A DNA stretch of 46,561 bases from CAZQEZ01 sp964592475 (GTDB lineage Bacteria; Bacteroidota; Bacteroidia; Cytophagales; Cyclobacteriaceae): contig CAZQEZ010000015.1 of the NCBI GenBank assembly GCA_964592475.1, forward strand, positions 1-46,561, read 5' to 3'. Below, in pieces: positions 8,084-16,299 of this stretch. Position 1 is the stretch's first letter. Each line of letters starts with the position of its first letter. A program made the translations under genes and the position numbers. The notes beneath the pieces were generated by a model, which worked only from the letters and a program-made list of their open reading frames with translations, was not told where the DNA came from and made no database searches.

Positions 8084-9097
8084 ATGAAAGTAGGAATATT
8101 AACTGCCGGGGGCGACTGCCCAGGTTTAAATGCAGCAATTAGAGGCGTAGGCAAAACTTTGTTGTTAAAATACAATGCTGAAGTGTATGGCATTTCCTCA
8201 GGATTTTTAGGTCTAATTGAAAATGATTATAAAAAATTAGAAGAAAATGACCTGAGCAATATTCTTACATTAGGTGGTACTATTTTAGGTACATCAAGAG
8301 AGAAACCCTTTAAAAAAGCTAAAAACTATTTAGAAGAAATAGATAAACCTCAAGTGATTAAAGAAAACTATCACGCTTTGGGGCTTGATTGCTTGGTGTG
8401 TATTGGTGGTAATGGAACTTTAAAAACGGCCTACCGGCTTTCACAAGAAGGATTAAACATAATAGGTATACCAAAAACTATTGATAATGATGTTTATGGT
8501 ACCGATTATACTTTTGGATTTCATTCAGCAGTAAACATCGCCACTGAAGCCATTGACCGATTGCATACTACTGCCAATGCTCATCGCCGAGTTATGCTCA
8601 TAGAGCTGATGGGGCACAATGCAGGCTGGCTCACTTTATTTGCCGGAATAGCTGGAGGTGGGGATGTAATTTTAATTCCGGAGCTTGAATATGATCTTGA
8701 TAGTATAGCTGATTGTTTAAACGAGCGAATTAAAAAGAATAAAAAATCATCAATTGTAGTAGTTGCCGAGGGGCTTAAAAGAGAAAAAGGTAAGTCTGCC
8801 GCCAGGTATTTAGTGAAAAAATTGTCTGATAAAATTAATCAAGAGCTAAGAGAAACAATTTTAGGCTACATACAGCGTGGAGGTACCCCTTCTCCGCAGG
8901 ATAGAATATTGGCAACTCGATACGGAGCTTATGCTGCATATTTAATTGCTGGTGGAAATTATAATAATATGGTAGCTCTAAGAAATGACAAAATTGTTGC
9001 TGTACCGCTCTCCGAAACCGCTGGAAAACTTAAACTGGTACCTCAAGATCACCCCATGATAGAAAGAGCGCGATCATTGGGAACATGTTTTGGTTAA
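8084..9097 (+). CDS. pfkA: 6-phosphofructokinase, unusual GGNG active-site variant
   Basis: A 337-residue PFK of the group A superfamily. Phosphorylates fructose 6-phosphate to the 1,6-bisphosphate in glycolysis. Seen: GGDCPGLNAAIRG (residues 9-21, phosphoryl-donor loop), PKTIDND with catalytic Asp134, AHRRVMLIELMG (substrate Arg169), and GGVILIPE-type loop, then GYIQRGGTPSPQDRI near the C-terminus. Two donor-site positions matter. Gly111 (E. coli Gly104) points to ATP, whereas Lys131 (E. coli Gly124) is typical of PPi-dependent and group III enzymes. The loop reads GGNGT rather than GGDGS, so the Mg-binding Asp (E. coli Asp103) is Asn110. ATP use is more likely by Gly111, but the donor is not certain. 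Convergent with the Dabb lipoprotein gene (9-base gap). Confidence 0.93.
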   Translation: MKVGILTAGGDCPGLNAAIRGVGKTLLLKYNAEVYGISSGFLGLIENDYKKLEENDLSNILTLGGTILGTSREKPFKKAKNYLEEIDKPQVIKENYHALGLDCLVCIGGNGTLKTAYRLSQEGLNIIGIPKTIDNDVYGTDYTFGFHSAVNIATEAIDRLHTTANAHRRVMLIELMGHNAGWLTLFAGIAGGGDVILIPELEYDLDSIADCLNERIKKNKKSSIVVVAEGLKREKGKSAARYLVKKLSDKINQELRETILGYIQRGGTPSPQDRILATRYGAYAAYLIAGGNYNNMVALRNDKIVAVPLSETAGKLKLVPQDHPMIERARSLGTCFG

Positions 9098-9106
9098 GCA
9101 CTAATA

Positions 9107-9556
9107 TCAATCAATTATGATGTAGTCTAATTCAATGAAATCAATCACTTCCTTTTTCCAGCGATTTTCTACAAAATCGACATGAATCGGATGTTCGTTA
9201 TAAGTATTGTAAGCATTTTGGTCTGCAAATTTCATGGAAAAGCCATATTCAAAATTATTTTTTGAGCTTGTTTCTTTTCGCACGTCAAATTGTTGAACCG
9301 TAGGAATAGAGGAAAGTAAACGTCTTGCATCTTTCAGAAATTCTCTGGCTTCCGGGCTGTTATCATCATGGCTAAGCGTGAATGCAACGGTATGGATTAT
9401 ACGAGCATCAATATCACCATCTAAATGTTTGTCTTTTTCTTGAGGCTTGCTTACATTCGTAGAAGTATCATCATTGGTGTTTTTACTGTTATTTTGATTT
9501 GGCTGACAAGCAATAATAATGAAGAAAAATAAAAAATAGGATTTTGTAAGTTTCAT
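9107..9556 (-). CDS. Dabb-domain (stress-responsive A/B barrel) lipoprotein
   Basis: 149 residues from the ATG at 9556, which gives a lipoprotein signal (MKLTKSYFLFFFIIIAC, lipid Cys17); the frame extends 24 codons further up but that stretch spoils the signal. A low-complexity Asn/Ser/Thr linker (about 20-50) leads into a dimeric alpha/beta-barrel (Dabb) domain: RIIHTVAFTLSHDD, ARRLLSSIPTVQQFDVRKE, FEYGFSMKFADQNAYNTYNE, HPIHVDFVENRWK. The family covers olivetolic-acid-cyclase-like and stress-response proteins; membrane-anchored forms are common in Bacteroidota and their role is unknown. It lies directly downstream of the split sigma factor, behind a terminator, so it is probably transcribed separately. 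Confidence 0.8.
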   Translation of the reverse strand: MKLTKSYFLFFFIIIACQPNQNNSKNTNDDTSTNVSKPQEKDKHLDGDIDARIIHTVAFTLSHDDNSPEAREFLKDARRLLSSIPTVQQFDVRKETSSKNNFEYGFSMKFADQNAYNTYNEHPIHVDFVENRWKKEVIDFIELDYIIID

Positions 9557-9615
9557 AAGGATAATTTTAATATTAATATTAAAAAATAAACTTACCAATA
9601 ATAAGCGAAAATACA

Positions 9616-9643
9616 AAAAGGAGCGCACTAATGCTCTCCTTTT
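9616..9643 (-). terminator. intrinsic terminator after the ECF sigma gene
   Basis: Hairpin with arms at 9616-9626 and 9633-9643, one internal mismatch and a 6-base loop; read on the minus strand it ends in a run of T. It lies 14 bases after the stop of the region-4 half of the sigma gene. Confidence 0.65.
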
Positions 9644-9656
9644 ATTTTATCTAAAA

Positions 9657-9854
9657 TCAATAGGCTAAATGATAGGACTTCAGCTGCTCCTTTAACTCCT
9701 GCCGGGTCACATGAATTCTGTTTTTAACTGTTCCAATCGGAATACTAAGTTTATCGGCGATTTCATGATATTTAAAGCCTCTAAAGTGCATCATAAAAGG
9801 TTTTTTAAAGTTATCTTCTAAAGATTCAGTAGCACTTTTTACATCTTCCATCAC
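9657..9854 (-). CDS. split ECF sigma factor, region 4 half
   Basis: A 65-residue frame holding sigma region 4: an acidic lead (EDVKSATESLEDNFKKPFMM), then HFRGFKYHEIADKLSIPIGT and VKNRIHVTRQELKEQL, the helix-turn-helix that reads the -35/-33 element. It is in the same frame as the region-2 half upstream, separated from it only by TAA at 9870-9872. The sequence AAGGAG (minus strand, 9866-9871) overlaps that stop and precedes GTG (9854) and ATG (9851) by 11 and 14 bases, so separate translation is conceivable. Either a nonsense-mutated pseudogene or a two-piece sigma factor. Confidence 0.6.
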   Translation of the reverse strand: MMEDVKSATESLEDNFKKPFMMHFRGFKYHEIADKLSIPIGTVKNRIHVTRQELKEQLKSYHLAY

Positions 9855-9869
9855 GAATTTATTTTCTCC

Positions 9870-10169
9870 TTAATTCCAAATAGTATAATTAGTCTCATTA
9901 ATAAAATGAAGATTATCAGTGGTATCGATGAAGGTATTTCGTCTTACCTTCTTCTGATAATTGGTAATAAAAGAATTTTTCATGATCGTGTATAACCAAG
10001 CTTTTAAGTTAGTCCCGGTTTTAAATTTTTCTTTGTTAGCAATAGCCTTTAGCTTAGTTTCTTGCAATAGATCATTAGCATCGTCCTGATCTTTAGTAAA
10101 TTTTAAAGCATGAAATCGTAAATCATTGATTTTTTGATGGACTGAATGACCAAATTCTTGTTGAGTCAT
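9870..10169 (-). CDS. split ECF sigma factor, region 2 half
   Basis: 99 residues with sigma-70 region 2: HALKFTKDQDDANDLLQETK (region 2.1-2.2, core binding) followed by LKAWLYTIMKNSFITNYQKK (2.3-2.4, -10/-7 recognition and melting). Bacteroidota ECF factors of this type are about 170 residues; here codon 100 is TAA, and the frame continues through a normal linker (GENKFVMEDV) into region 4. The two pieces together span 170 codons, the expected full length. No anti-sigma gene is adjacent. If untranslated past the stop, this half could bind core RNA polymerase but not the -33 element. Confidence 0.65.
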   Translation of the reverse strand: MTQQEFGHSVHQKINDLRFHALKFTKDQDDANDLLQETKLKAIANKEKFKTGTNLKAWLYTIMKNSFITNYQKKVRRNTFIDTTDNLHFINETNYTIWN

Positions 10170-10356
10170 AAAAAAATAGTTTAAAAATTAAAAAATAAAT
10201 ATAGCTAGTAATATTACGGTATTTGATAAAAAATGTTTAAAAAAAATAATAAGCATTAACCGTTTAGCTTCAAAGTATTATTTTGGAATAAAAGATTGAA
10301 ATAAAACCTTTCCATAGCTTATTCATTATCCAAATAGTGGGCAAGTATTAATTCCT

Positions 10357-10364
10357 TACCTTTG
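10357..10364 (+). promoter_or_regulatory. -7 box of ppa promoter
   Basis: TACCTTTG matches TAnnTTTG and lies 32 bases before the ppa ATG. No clear -33 TTTG is seen. Confidence 0.45.
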
Positions 10365-10396
10365 CTTAAATTTTTAAAAATATTAAAATATTATAA

Positions 10397-10975
10397 ATGA
10401 TTTCTAAAAAAATTTATTCACACAACCCCTGGCACTCGGTAGAAATAGGTGATAGAGCACCAACCGTTGTCAATTCCATAATTGAAATACCACAAGGAAC
10501 GCGAGCAAAATATGAATTACATAAACCAAGTGGACTTTTAAAACTAGATCGTGTTTTGTACTCTTCAGTATATTACCCTCACAATTACGGTTTCATTCCT
10601 CGTACTTTTGCTGAAGATGATGACCCTTTGGATATATTGGTTTTATCTAAAATAAATGTAGTTCCATTATGCATCGTTTCGGCAAGAGTAATTGGAGTAA
10701 TGCGGATGATTGATAGCGGCAAACCAGATGACAAAATAATTGCAATAGCTGAAAATGATATGAGTGTAGCTCACTACCACGATATACAGCAATTAAATAA
10801 GTATTATGGCATGGAAATGCGCAGTTTCTTTGAGGATTATACCCGCCTTGAACACAAAGAAGTGAAGGTAGAAGATTTTCAAGACAAAGAAACTGCGATT
10901 GATATTGTGAAAAAAAGTATTGAGCGATATAATGATATTATAGAAAAAGAAATGCATGATGATGATAAATCGTAA
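10397..10975 (+). CDS. ppa: inorganic pyrophosphatase (family I)
   Basis: 192 residues, soluble family I pyrophosphatase; hydrolyses PPi to phosphate with Mg2+, pulling biosynthetic reactions forward. Seen: IIEIPQGTRAKYELHKPSG (substrate Lys/Glu), LYSSVYYPHNYGFIPRTF, the signature AEDDDPLDILVL with the metal-binding aspartates, and DKIIAIAENDM with HYHDI. Family I enzymes are 170-220 residues, so the length is normal. Cytosolic. Own promoter upstream, bidirectional terminator downstream shared with the convergent nuclease gene. Confidence 0.96.
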   Translation: MISKKIYSHNPWHSVEIGDRAPTVVNSIIEIPQGTRAKYELHKPSGLLKLDRVLYSSVYYPHNYGFIPRTFAEDDDPLDILVLSKINVVPLCIVSARVIGVMRMIDSGKPDDKIIAIAENDMSVAHYHDIQQLNKYYGMEMRSFFEDYTRLEHKEVKVEDFQDKETAIDIVKKSIERYNDIIEKEMHDDDKS

Positions 10976-11007
10976 AAATAAAAGGGGCTTAACGCCCCTT
11001 TTATTTT
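10975..11007. terminator. bidirectional terminator between ppa and nuclease
   Basis: Perfect 14-bp stem (10975-10988 with 10994-11007), 5-base loop, GGGGC/GCCCC core flanked by A-runs and T-runs on both strands. It sits between two convergent genes and overlaps the last base of ppa. Confidence 0.88.
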
Positions 11008-11011
11008 CTAC

Positions 11012-11788
11012 CTATCCGTATATTTCATTAAGTAATCCTGCCAGCCTCACTCCAGCTTGAAGCAAACGCAAATTAATAACATCAATATTTTCATAGACAT
11101 AACGATAGCTTAATTTCTTGTCTTCTGGTATATCATAGGCTTTTGTCCTCAAATTTTTAGACTCTCGTGCCCAGGTGATAATTGAGTCAGCTTGCCATTG
11201 ACCAGCTAATTTCTTTTCTACAAAATTTAAGCTTTCGGCATATTCTGTAAAGCTAAGTTGTTGATCATTAATTATACCACTATCCCATACGCTGTGTAAA
11301 TTAGAAGCTTTTCCAAAATATTTAACTTTCAAATCATTTCCACCTCTGTCATTACCTGTTCCCACATGCAAGGGCTGATGTATATCACCTACCAGGTGAA
11401 TTAGAGATTTTAAGGTAAATGCTTCATCACCTTGAGAAAAGTCTTTGCTAATCAATTCCTGCTTCAACTGTCTAAGTGCCGTTATGATGTCCCCTTCCTC
11501 TGGTGTACCCACGTCATCATAAGTTATGCTATCGGGAATGGTAGCATAATGCCAGGGGTTAAGATGCCGGTATTTATCATCTGCTTTTATAAAATCCATA
11601 TAATTACTAACCATGGCCAGTGATTCATTACCTAATACCTTTTCTATGTTTTTTTTGGCCTTTTTGCTTAAATGTTCTTCTGCAATTTCTCCCACAACCC
11701 TATGGCCAGTTTTTCCCCAATAGGCCATAGATGAGGAACTAGCAAAATATAATATTGATAATATGACTAAAAACTTACTATTCACCAT
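11012..11788 (-). CDS. secreted S1/P1-type nuclease
   Basis: 258 residues with a signal peptide (cleaved at MA-YW). The mature protein starts with the family's WGxxGHR motif (Trp24, His29), whose Trp N-terminal group and His bind the tri-zinc centre. Further ligands are visible in HLNPWHYATIP, HLVGDIHQPLHVG and LHSVWD. Family members cleave single-stranded DNA and RNA and remove 3'-phosphates; in Bacteroidota they are periplasmic or secreted and may serve nucleotide and phosphate scavenging. Length is normal. The gene ends at the terminator shared with ppa; the 342 bp upstream hold no other gene. Confidence 0.93.
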   Translation of the reverse strand: MVNSKFLVILSILYFASSSSMAYWGKTGHRVVGEIAEEHLSKKAKKNIEKVLGNESLAMVSNYMDFIKADDKYRHLNPWHYATIPDSITYDDVGTPEEGDIITALRQLKQELISKDFSQGDEAFTLKSLIHLVGDIHQPLHVGTGNDRGGNDLKVKYFGKASNLHSVWDSGIINDQQLSFTEYAESLNFVEKKLAGQWQADSIITWARESKNLRTKAYDIPEDKKLSYRYVYENIDVINLRLLQAGVRLAGLLNEIYG

Positions 11789-12130
11789 GATTCCTTACAA
11801 TTTATTCGTGTTTTAAGAATTAAATTTGACTTTGATGATAACTACTATTTGCAATTATTTAATTGTACTATTTCAAGATTTGAGAATGATCAATGTAATA
11901 TTTTACCCGAAAATGTAATAGTAAAAGCTTAATTATTGCATTTCAATATAAATAGCATTAGTACACCACTATAGCATAATTTTTTTTCAATATTCATTTT
12001 CAGTTACTTAACCATATCTCAATATTCGAGTTTGGCATAATTTGCCCTTATACCAACACATAAGTACTTATGTAATAAGGTGATCATCTATGAGTAGCTA
12101 TTTTTAATTAGATTTTCTAACTTCAAACCA
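11789..12130. other. 342-bp intergenic region with a palindrome
   Basis: No coding frame was found. It separates the divergent nuclease (minus) and small-lipoprotein (plus) genes and must hold both promoters; no exact TAnnTTTG box was recognised. The perfect palindrome at 12058-12073 is the only clear element. Confidence 0.5.
12058..12073. promoter_or_regulatory. 16-bp perfect palindrome, operator candidate
   Basis: ACATAAGTACTTATGT is exactly self-complementary and ends 57 bases before the small-lipoprotein ATG. Size and symmetry fit a dimeric regulator site; the regulator is unknown. Confidence 0.4.
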
Positions 12131-12274
12131 ATGAAACATTTAATCAAATTATTTTGGCTCTTGATTTTATTAACCTGGATTACAGGATGCTCTATTGAAC
12201 GTTCTACTTGCGACTCTCACGTAAATAACAAATATCAAAGCAAAAAGATCAATGCGCCTAAAACATCCTATTAA
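12131..12274 (+). CDS. small lipoprotein (47 aa)
   Basis: ATG at 12131 to TAA at 12272-12274. The N-terminus is a textbook lipoprotein signal: MKHLIK, hydrophobic LFWLLILLTW, lipobox ITGC with Cys20. The mature peptide is only 28 residues (starts CSIERSTCDSH) with one further Cys and many Lys/Asn. It is followed after 20 bases by a strong terminator, supporting a real short transcript. Tiny lipoproteins of this style are frequent in Bacteroidota but uncharacterised. Confidence 0.72.
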   Translation: MKHLIKLFWLLILLTWITGCSIERSTCDSHVNNKYQSKKINAPKTSY

Positions 12275-12294
12275 AGTTTAAGTCTTGTATTCAC

Positions 12295-12328
12295 AAAAAA
12301 GCTGACAACCTTAGTTGTCAGCTTTTTT
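12295..12328. terminator. bidirectional terminator between small lipoprotein and TPR gene
   Basis: Perfect 15-bp stem (12295-12309 with 12314-12328), 4-base loop CTTA, A6 on one side and T6 on the other. Convergent genes flank it. Confidence 0.9.
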
Positions 12329-12365
12329 CATTTTATCTACCCACTCTAATAAATGTAATCAAATT

Positions 12366-13526
12366 TTAATTATTAGGCATTCCACCTTTCTCTTCTATTT
12401 TAGCTGCAATCTCTTCTGCTTTTTCCTCCATCTGCAACTCAGCATAAGCTGTTTCTAAAGTTTCCATAACAGTTAAATCCTCCGGATCAATTTCGTGAGA
12501 CTTTTCAAGATAAGGAAGTGATTGTTCAAAAAACTTATCAGCTTGAGCTACTATTTCTTTCCCTTTTTTCTGATAAGTTTCCAGATCCATATTATTAGCC
12601 TCTTTCAAAACTTCAACGCCCTTATTGAAGAAAATAACGGCGAGGTTAAAGTTAGCTTCAAAATATTCTGGGTTAAGTTCGATTGCCTTTTTATAGGTAT
12701 TTATCGATTTTTCGGTTTCACCTACTTCATCGTAAAGATAAGCTAAACTGTAGTACAAGGAGGGATTGTCAGGTTCTGCCTGAATTGCTAGCTCTAATTT
12801 TTCCTTGGCTTCTTCAGTTTTTTCCATATTTATAAGCAAGTTAATCTCTTCTTTCATCAAGTCAAGATTTTCAGGATATTTTTCTCTTGCTTCTTCTAAT
12901 AATGAAAGAGCATTCTCTAAATCCTGATTATGATTTCTTTCTATCCAAAGCAAACTGGTATAAACATCAAGCTCTTTAAAGTCTAAATCATTAAGAAGTG
13001 TGTAATAGTTTTCAGCTGCTTTATCGTAAAAACCACCTTGCATCGCGGCAACACCTGCATACATAAAACCGGTTGTATCCTTAGGATTTATCATTTTGGT
13101 TTTATCAAAAGCTTGAATAGCTTCTTCAAAATTACCTTCCTGGTATGCTTCCGCGCCTTTGTTGAGCATTAAACTCCACATTTCGTTGAGCGATTGGCCG
13201 GCAAAAACATAATTGATGTTATTTTCACCTTCCAATTCCTGAGCCTTTTTATACGACTCTACCGCTTTCTCAAACGGATCTTCAACTAATGATTTTACGC
13301 TTTCCTCATCAGCAAAAGCTATCGCTTGATAAATTTGGCCACGAGTGTACCACGTTTTTCCTTTATCAATCGTTTTCTCATGTTTGGCGGCCTCTTCAAT
13401 TAATTGAACTGCTTCCTGATATTCATTATCTTTTAAAGCCCTATCTGCTTTGTTTACATTTTTATTTTGAGCAAATGCAAATAGCGCTAATAAATTCAGG
13501 GTTAATAAAAGTGCTAATTTTTTCAT
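12366..13526 (-). CDS. periplasmic TPR-repeat protein
   Basis: 386 residues with a signal peptide (MKKLALLLTLNLLALFAFAQ). The rest is helical tetratricopeptide repeats, e.g. AYQEGNFEEAIQAFDKTKMI, GGFYDKAAENYYTLL, NPSLYYSLAYLYDEVGETEK and NPEYFEANFNLAVIFFNKG, in an acidic, Glu/Lys-rich protein. TPR arrays bind peptides or partner proteins, here in the periplasm or at the outer membrane. It follows gyrA on the same strand with a 57-base gap, so it might be cotranscribed, but no functional link is evident. Specific role unknown. Confidence 0.85.
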   Translation of the reverse strand: MKKLALLLTLNLLALFAFAQNKNVNKADRALKDNEYQEAVQLIEEAAKHEKTIDKGKTWYTRGQIYQAIAFADEESVKSLVEDPFEKAVESYKKAQELEGENNINYVFAGQSLNEMWSLMLNKGAEAYQEGNFEEAIQAFDKTKMINPKDTTGFMYAGVAAMQGGFYDKAAENYYTLLNDLDFKELDVYTSLLWIERNHNQDLENALSLLEEAREKYPENLDLMKEEINLLINMEKTEEAKEKLELAIQAEPDNPSLYYSLAYLYDEVGETEKSINTYKKAIELNPEYFEANFNLAVIFFNKGVEVLKEANNMDLETYQKKGKEIVAQADKFFEQSLPYLEKSHEIDPEDLTVMETLETAYAELQMEEKAEEIAAKIEEKGGMPNN

Positions 13527-13583
13527 TGTAAATATTAATTAAATTTTCGGTTTAAAATTACTTCAAGATTTTTTAAATTCCAA

Positions 13584-16142
13584 CTATTGTTTGTCATCAG
13601 ATGAATTATTTTCATCATTTTCATTTTGAGCTGAATTACCATTTTCCTCAATATTTTCGTCAATAATTTCTGCATCTTCAATTTCAATTTTTTCTACTGA
13701 TGATATTTTATCCGAATCATTAAGTCTTATTAATTTAACTCCCTGGGTTGCTCTTCCCATTATTCTTAAATTTTTAACGGCAATTCTAATTGTAATGCCA
13801 GATCTATTAATAATCATTAATTCGTCTGAGTCGATCACATCTTTAATGGCTACAACTTTACCAGTTTTAGAAGTAACATTCATGGTTTTTACACCTTTAC
13901 CTCCGCGTTTGGTAATACGATAGTCATTAATTGAAGAACGTTTTCCATATCCTTTTTCTGATACTACCAATAGATTGGTTTCGCTATTATCAACACATAC
14001 CATGCCAACAACCTTATCTTCTCTATTATCTAATAAAATCCCTCTTACTCCCGCGGCTACACGACCCATGGGCCTTACTTGCGATTCATGAAAACGTATG
14101 GCTCTACCAGATTCTATAGCAATAACAATATCTTTGTTTCCGTTAGTTAAGCATACATTCAATAATCTGTCACCCTCATTAATTGTAATTGCATTAATGC
14201 CATTTTGTCTAGGCCTTGAATATGCTTCTAGCGAGGTTTTTTTAATTGTTCCTTTTTGTGTACACATCAACAGAAAATTATTGTTGACATAATCTACATC
14301 ATCAAGGTTTTTTACATTAATTACCGCCCGAACGGAATCATCAGGCGTTATGTTGATCAAGTTTTGTATAGCCCTACCTTTTGCTGTTTTGGTACCTTCG
14401 GGAATTTCATAAACCCTCAGCCAAAACACTTTTCCTAAAGTAGTAAATATAAGTACGTAAGCATGAGTGCTGGCTACAAACATGTGTTCCGTAAAGTCAT
14501 CTTCCTTACTTCCGGTAGCTCGCGAGCCTACTCCTCCCCTCGTTTGTACTCTAAACTCTGTTAATGGCGTGCGTTTAATATATCCCATGTGAGATACCGT
14601 GATGAGCATTTCTTCATCAGCAATCATATCTTCAAGGCTTATCTCATCGGCACTATGTTCTATTTCAGTTCTTCTCTCATCTCCGTACCTTTCCTTTATT
14701 TCAGCTAATTCCTCTTTTATGATATCCATTCGAATATCTTCATTGGCTAAAATATTATTAAGATGTTCAATAGTCTTCTTAATTTCTTCATATTCCTTTT
14801 GAATTTTATCTCTTTCTAACCCGGTAAGCCTTTGCAATCGCATATCCAGTATGGCCTTGGCTTGAATTTCAGTGAGCTTAAACTTCTCTATCAAACCGTT
14901 TTTGGCAGTTTCAGGATCTGCAGAGTTTCTTATCAAGGCAATTACTTCGTCCAGATTATCAAGTGCAATCAGGTAGCCTTCCAGAATATGTGCCCTTCTT
15001 TCGGCCTCAGCCAATTCGTATTTCGTTCTTCTGATCACTACTTCGTGACGATGTTCTACAAAATAATGAATTAGCTCTTTCAGGTTGAGTGTAAGAGGCT
15101 TACCCTTAACTAAGGCTACGTTGTTTACACCAAATGATGATTGAAGCTGAGTGTATTTATATAAATTATTTAATACAACCTTAGGTACAGCATCTTTACG
15201 CAAGTCGTAAACAATCCGAAGTCCTTGTCTGTCAGATTCATCACGTATATCAGAAATTCCTTCAATTTTTTTGTCATTAACAAGAGCGGCAGTTTTCTCG
15301 ATCATGTTAGCCTTATTAACCATATAAGGTATTTCTGAAACAATGATCTGGCTTTTGCCTGATTTTGTTTCTTCAATAGTTGCTCTGGCTCGCATCACTA
15401 CTCTACCGCGGCCGGTTTCAAAAGCTGATTTTACACCTTGATAGCCATAAATTATAGCACCAGTTGGAAAATCAGGCGCCGGTATAAATTGCATCAATTC
15501 TTCTATCGTAATGTCGCGGTTGTCAATATAAGCAACTATGCCGGTTATAATTTCATTTAAATTGTGGGGAGGCATATTAGTGGCCATACCTACAGCAATA
15601 CCCGAAGTACCATTTACCAATAGGTTAGGCAATTTACCTGGTAGCACACCCGGTTCTTTAAGAGAGTCGTCAAAATTAGGATTAAAGTCGACTGTATCTT
15701 TATTAATATCAGTCAACATTTCCTCTGCAATTCTTCGTAAGCGAGCCTCAGTATATCGCATTGCTGCAGGAGAGTCTCCGTCAATGGAACCAAAATTCCC
15801 CTGTCCATCTACCAACGGGTACCTAAGCGACCATGGTTGCGCCATTCTTACCATAGTATCATAAACTGATGAATCTCCGTGTGGGTGATATTTTCCCAGC
15901 ACCTCTCCTACTATCCTGGCAGATTTTTTGTATGATTTATTATGAAGAACACCTAAATCGAGCATACCATATAAAACACGTCTATGAACAGGTTTTAAAC
16001 CATCTCTTACATCAGGTAGTGCACGGGAAATTATTACCGACATTGAATAATCAATGTAGGCGCCTCTCATTTCATCTTCAATGTTTATTGGAATTATTCC
16101 CTGTCTGCCCTCTGGAAACTTTTCGTTTTCTCCGTCTGCCAT
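13584..16142 (-). CDS. gyrA: DNA gyrase subunit A
   Basis: 852 residues, the breakage-reunion subunit of gyrase (with GyrB introduces negative supercoils using ATP). Seen: DGLKPVHRRVLYGM, the quinolone region HPHGDSSVYDTMVRMAQPWS with Ser91 and Asp95 (E. coli Ser83 and Asp87) unaltered, and catalytic Tyr130 in AMRYTEARL. The tower and coiled coil (about 370-490) carry LDMRLQRLTGLERDKI. Six beta-pinwheel blades follow. The GyrA box reads TKRGGKG instead of QRRGGKG, keeping the core RGGKG that separates gyrase from topo IV ParC. The last 45 residues are an acidic, disordered tail. gyrB is not in the window. A TATTTTTG promoter box precedes it. Confidence 0.97.
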   Translation of the reverse strand: MADGENEKFPEGRQGIIPINIEDEMRGAYIDYSMSVIISRALPDVRDGLKPVHRRVLYGMLDLGVLHNKSYKKSARIVGEVLGKYHPHGDSSVYDTMVRMAQPWSLRYPLVDGQGNFGSIDGDSPAAMRYTEARLRRIAEEMLTDINKDTVDFNPNFDDSLKEPGVLPGKLPNLLVNGTSGIAVGMATNMPPHNLNEIITGIVAYIDNRDITIEELMQFIPAPDFPTGAIIYGYQGVKSAFETGRGRVVMRARATIEETKSGKSQIIVSEIPYMVNKANMIEKTAALVNDKKIEGISDIRDESDRQGLRIVYDLRKDAVPKVVLNNLYKYTQLQSSFGVNNVALVKGKPLTLNLKELIHYFVEHRHEVVIRRTKYELAEAERRAHILEGYLIALDNLDEVIALIRNSADPETAKNGLIEKFKLTEIQAKAILDMRLQRLTGLERDKIQKEYEEIKKTIEHLNNILANEDIRMDIIKEELAEIKERYGDERRTEIEHSADEISLEDMIADEEMLITVSHMGYIKRTPLTEFRVQTRGGVGSRATGSKEDDFTEHMFVASTHAYVLIFTTLGKVFWLRVYEIPEGTKTAKGRAIQNLINITPDDSVRAVINVKNLDDVDYVNNNFLLMCTQKGTIKKTSLEAYSRPRQNGINAITINEGDRLLNVCLTNGNKDIVIAIESGRAIRFHESQVRPMGRVAAGVRGILLDNREDKVVGMVCVDNSETNLLVVSEKGYGKRSSINDYRITKRGGKGVKTMNVTSKTGKVVAIKDVIDSDELMIINRSGITIRIAVKNLRIMGRATQGVKLIRLNDSDKISSVEKIEIEDAEIIDENIEENGNSAQNENDENNSSDDKQ

Positions 16143-16181
16143 AAGTTAAAGTTTGTCAATATGAGTTTTATAAAAGTTGTG

Positions 16182-16189
16182 CAAAAATA
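16182..16189 (-). promoter_or_regulatory. -7 box of gyrA promoter
   Basis: Minus-strand TATTTTTG matches TAnnTTTG; it ends 39 bases before the gyrA ATG. The -33 element is not clear. Confidence 0.5.
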
Positions 16190-16269
16190 CAAAACCTTAC
16201 ACAACCATTTAGCAAAAAATCCTTTAATTAATTAAAAATATGTGGAAATTGTGTGGTTTGGTGCAGAAT

Positions 16270-16295
16270 TTTCATTTGCCACTTAGCAAATGAAA
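16270..16295 (-). terminator. hairpin after the barrel-protein gene
   Basis: Perfect 10-bp stem (16270-16279 with 16286-16295), 6-base loop, 4 bases after the stop of the outer-membrane protein gene. The T-run on the minus strand is short, so termination strength is uncertain. Confidence 0.5.
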
Positions 16296-16299
16296 TTTA

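Noticed and set aside
14599..14802. Open frames antisense to gyrA, purL, the adhesin and other large genes
   Set aside because: They are shadows of strongly coding frames, have low-complexity Ser/Leu/Ile composition and no recognisable domains or starts.
15840..15880. Quinolone-resistance change in GyrA
   Set aside because: Ser91 and Asp95 (E. coli 83 and 87) are the wild-type residues.
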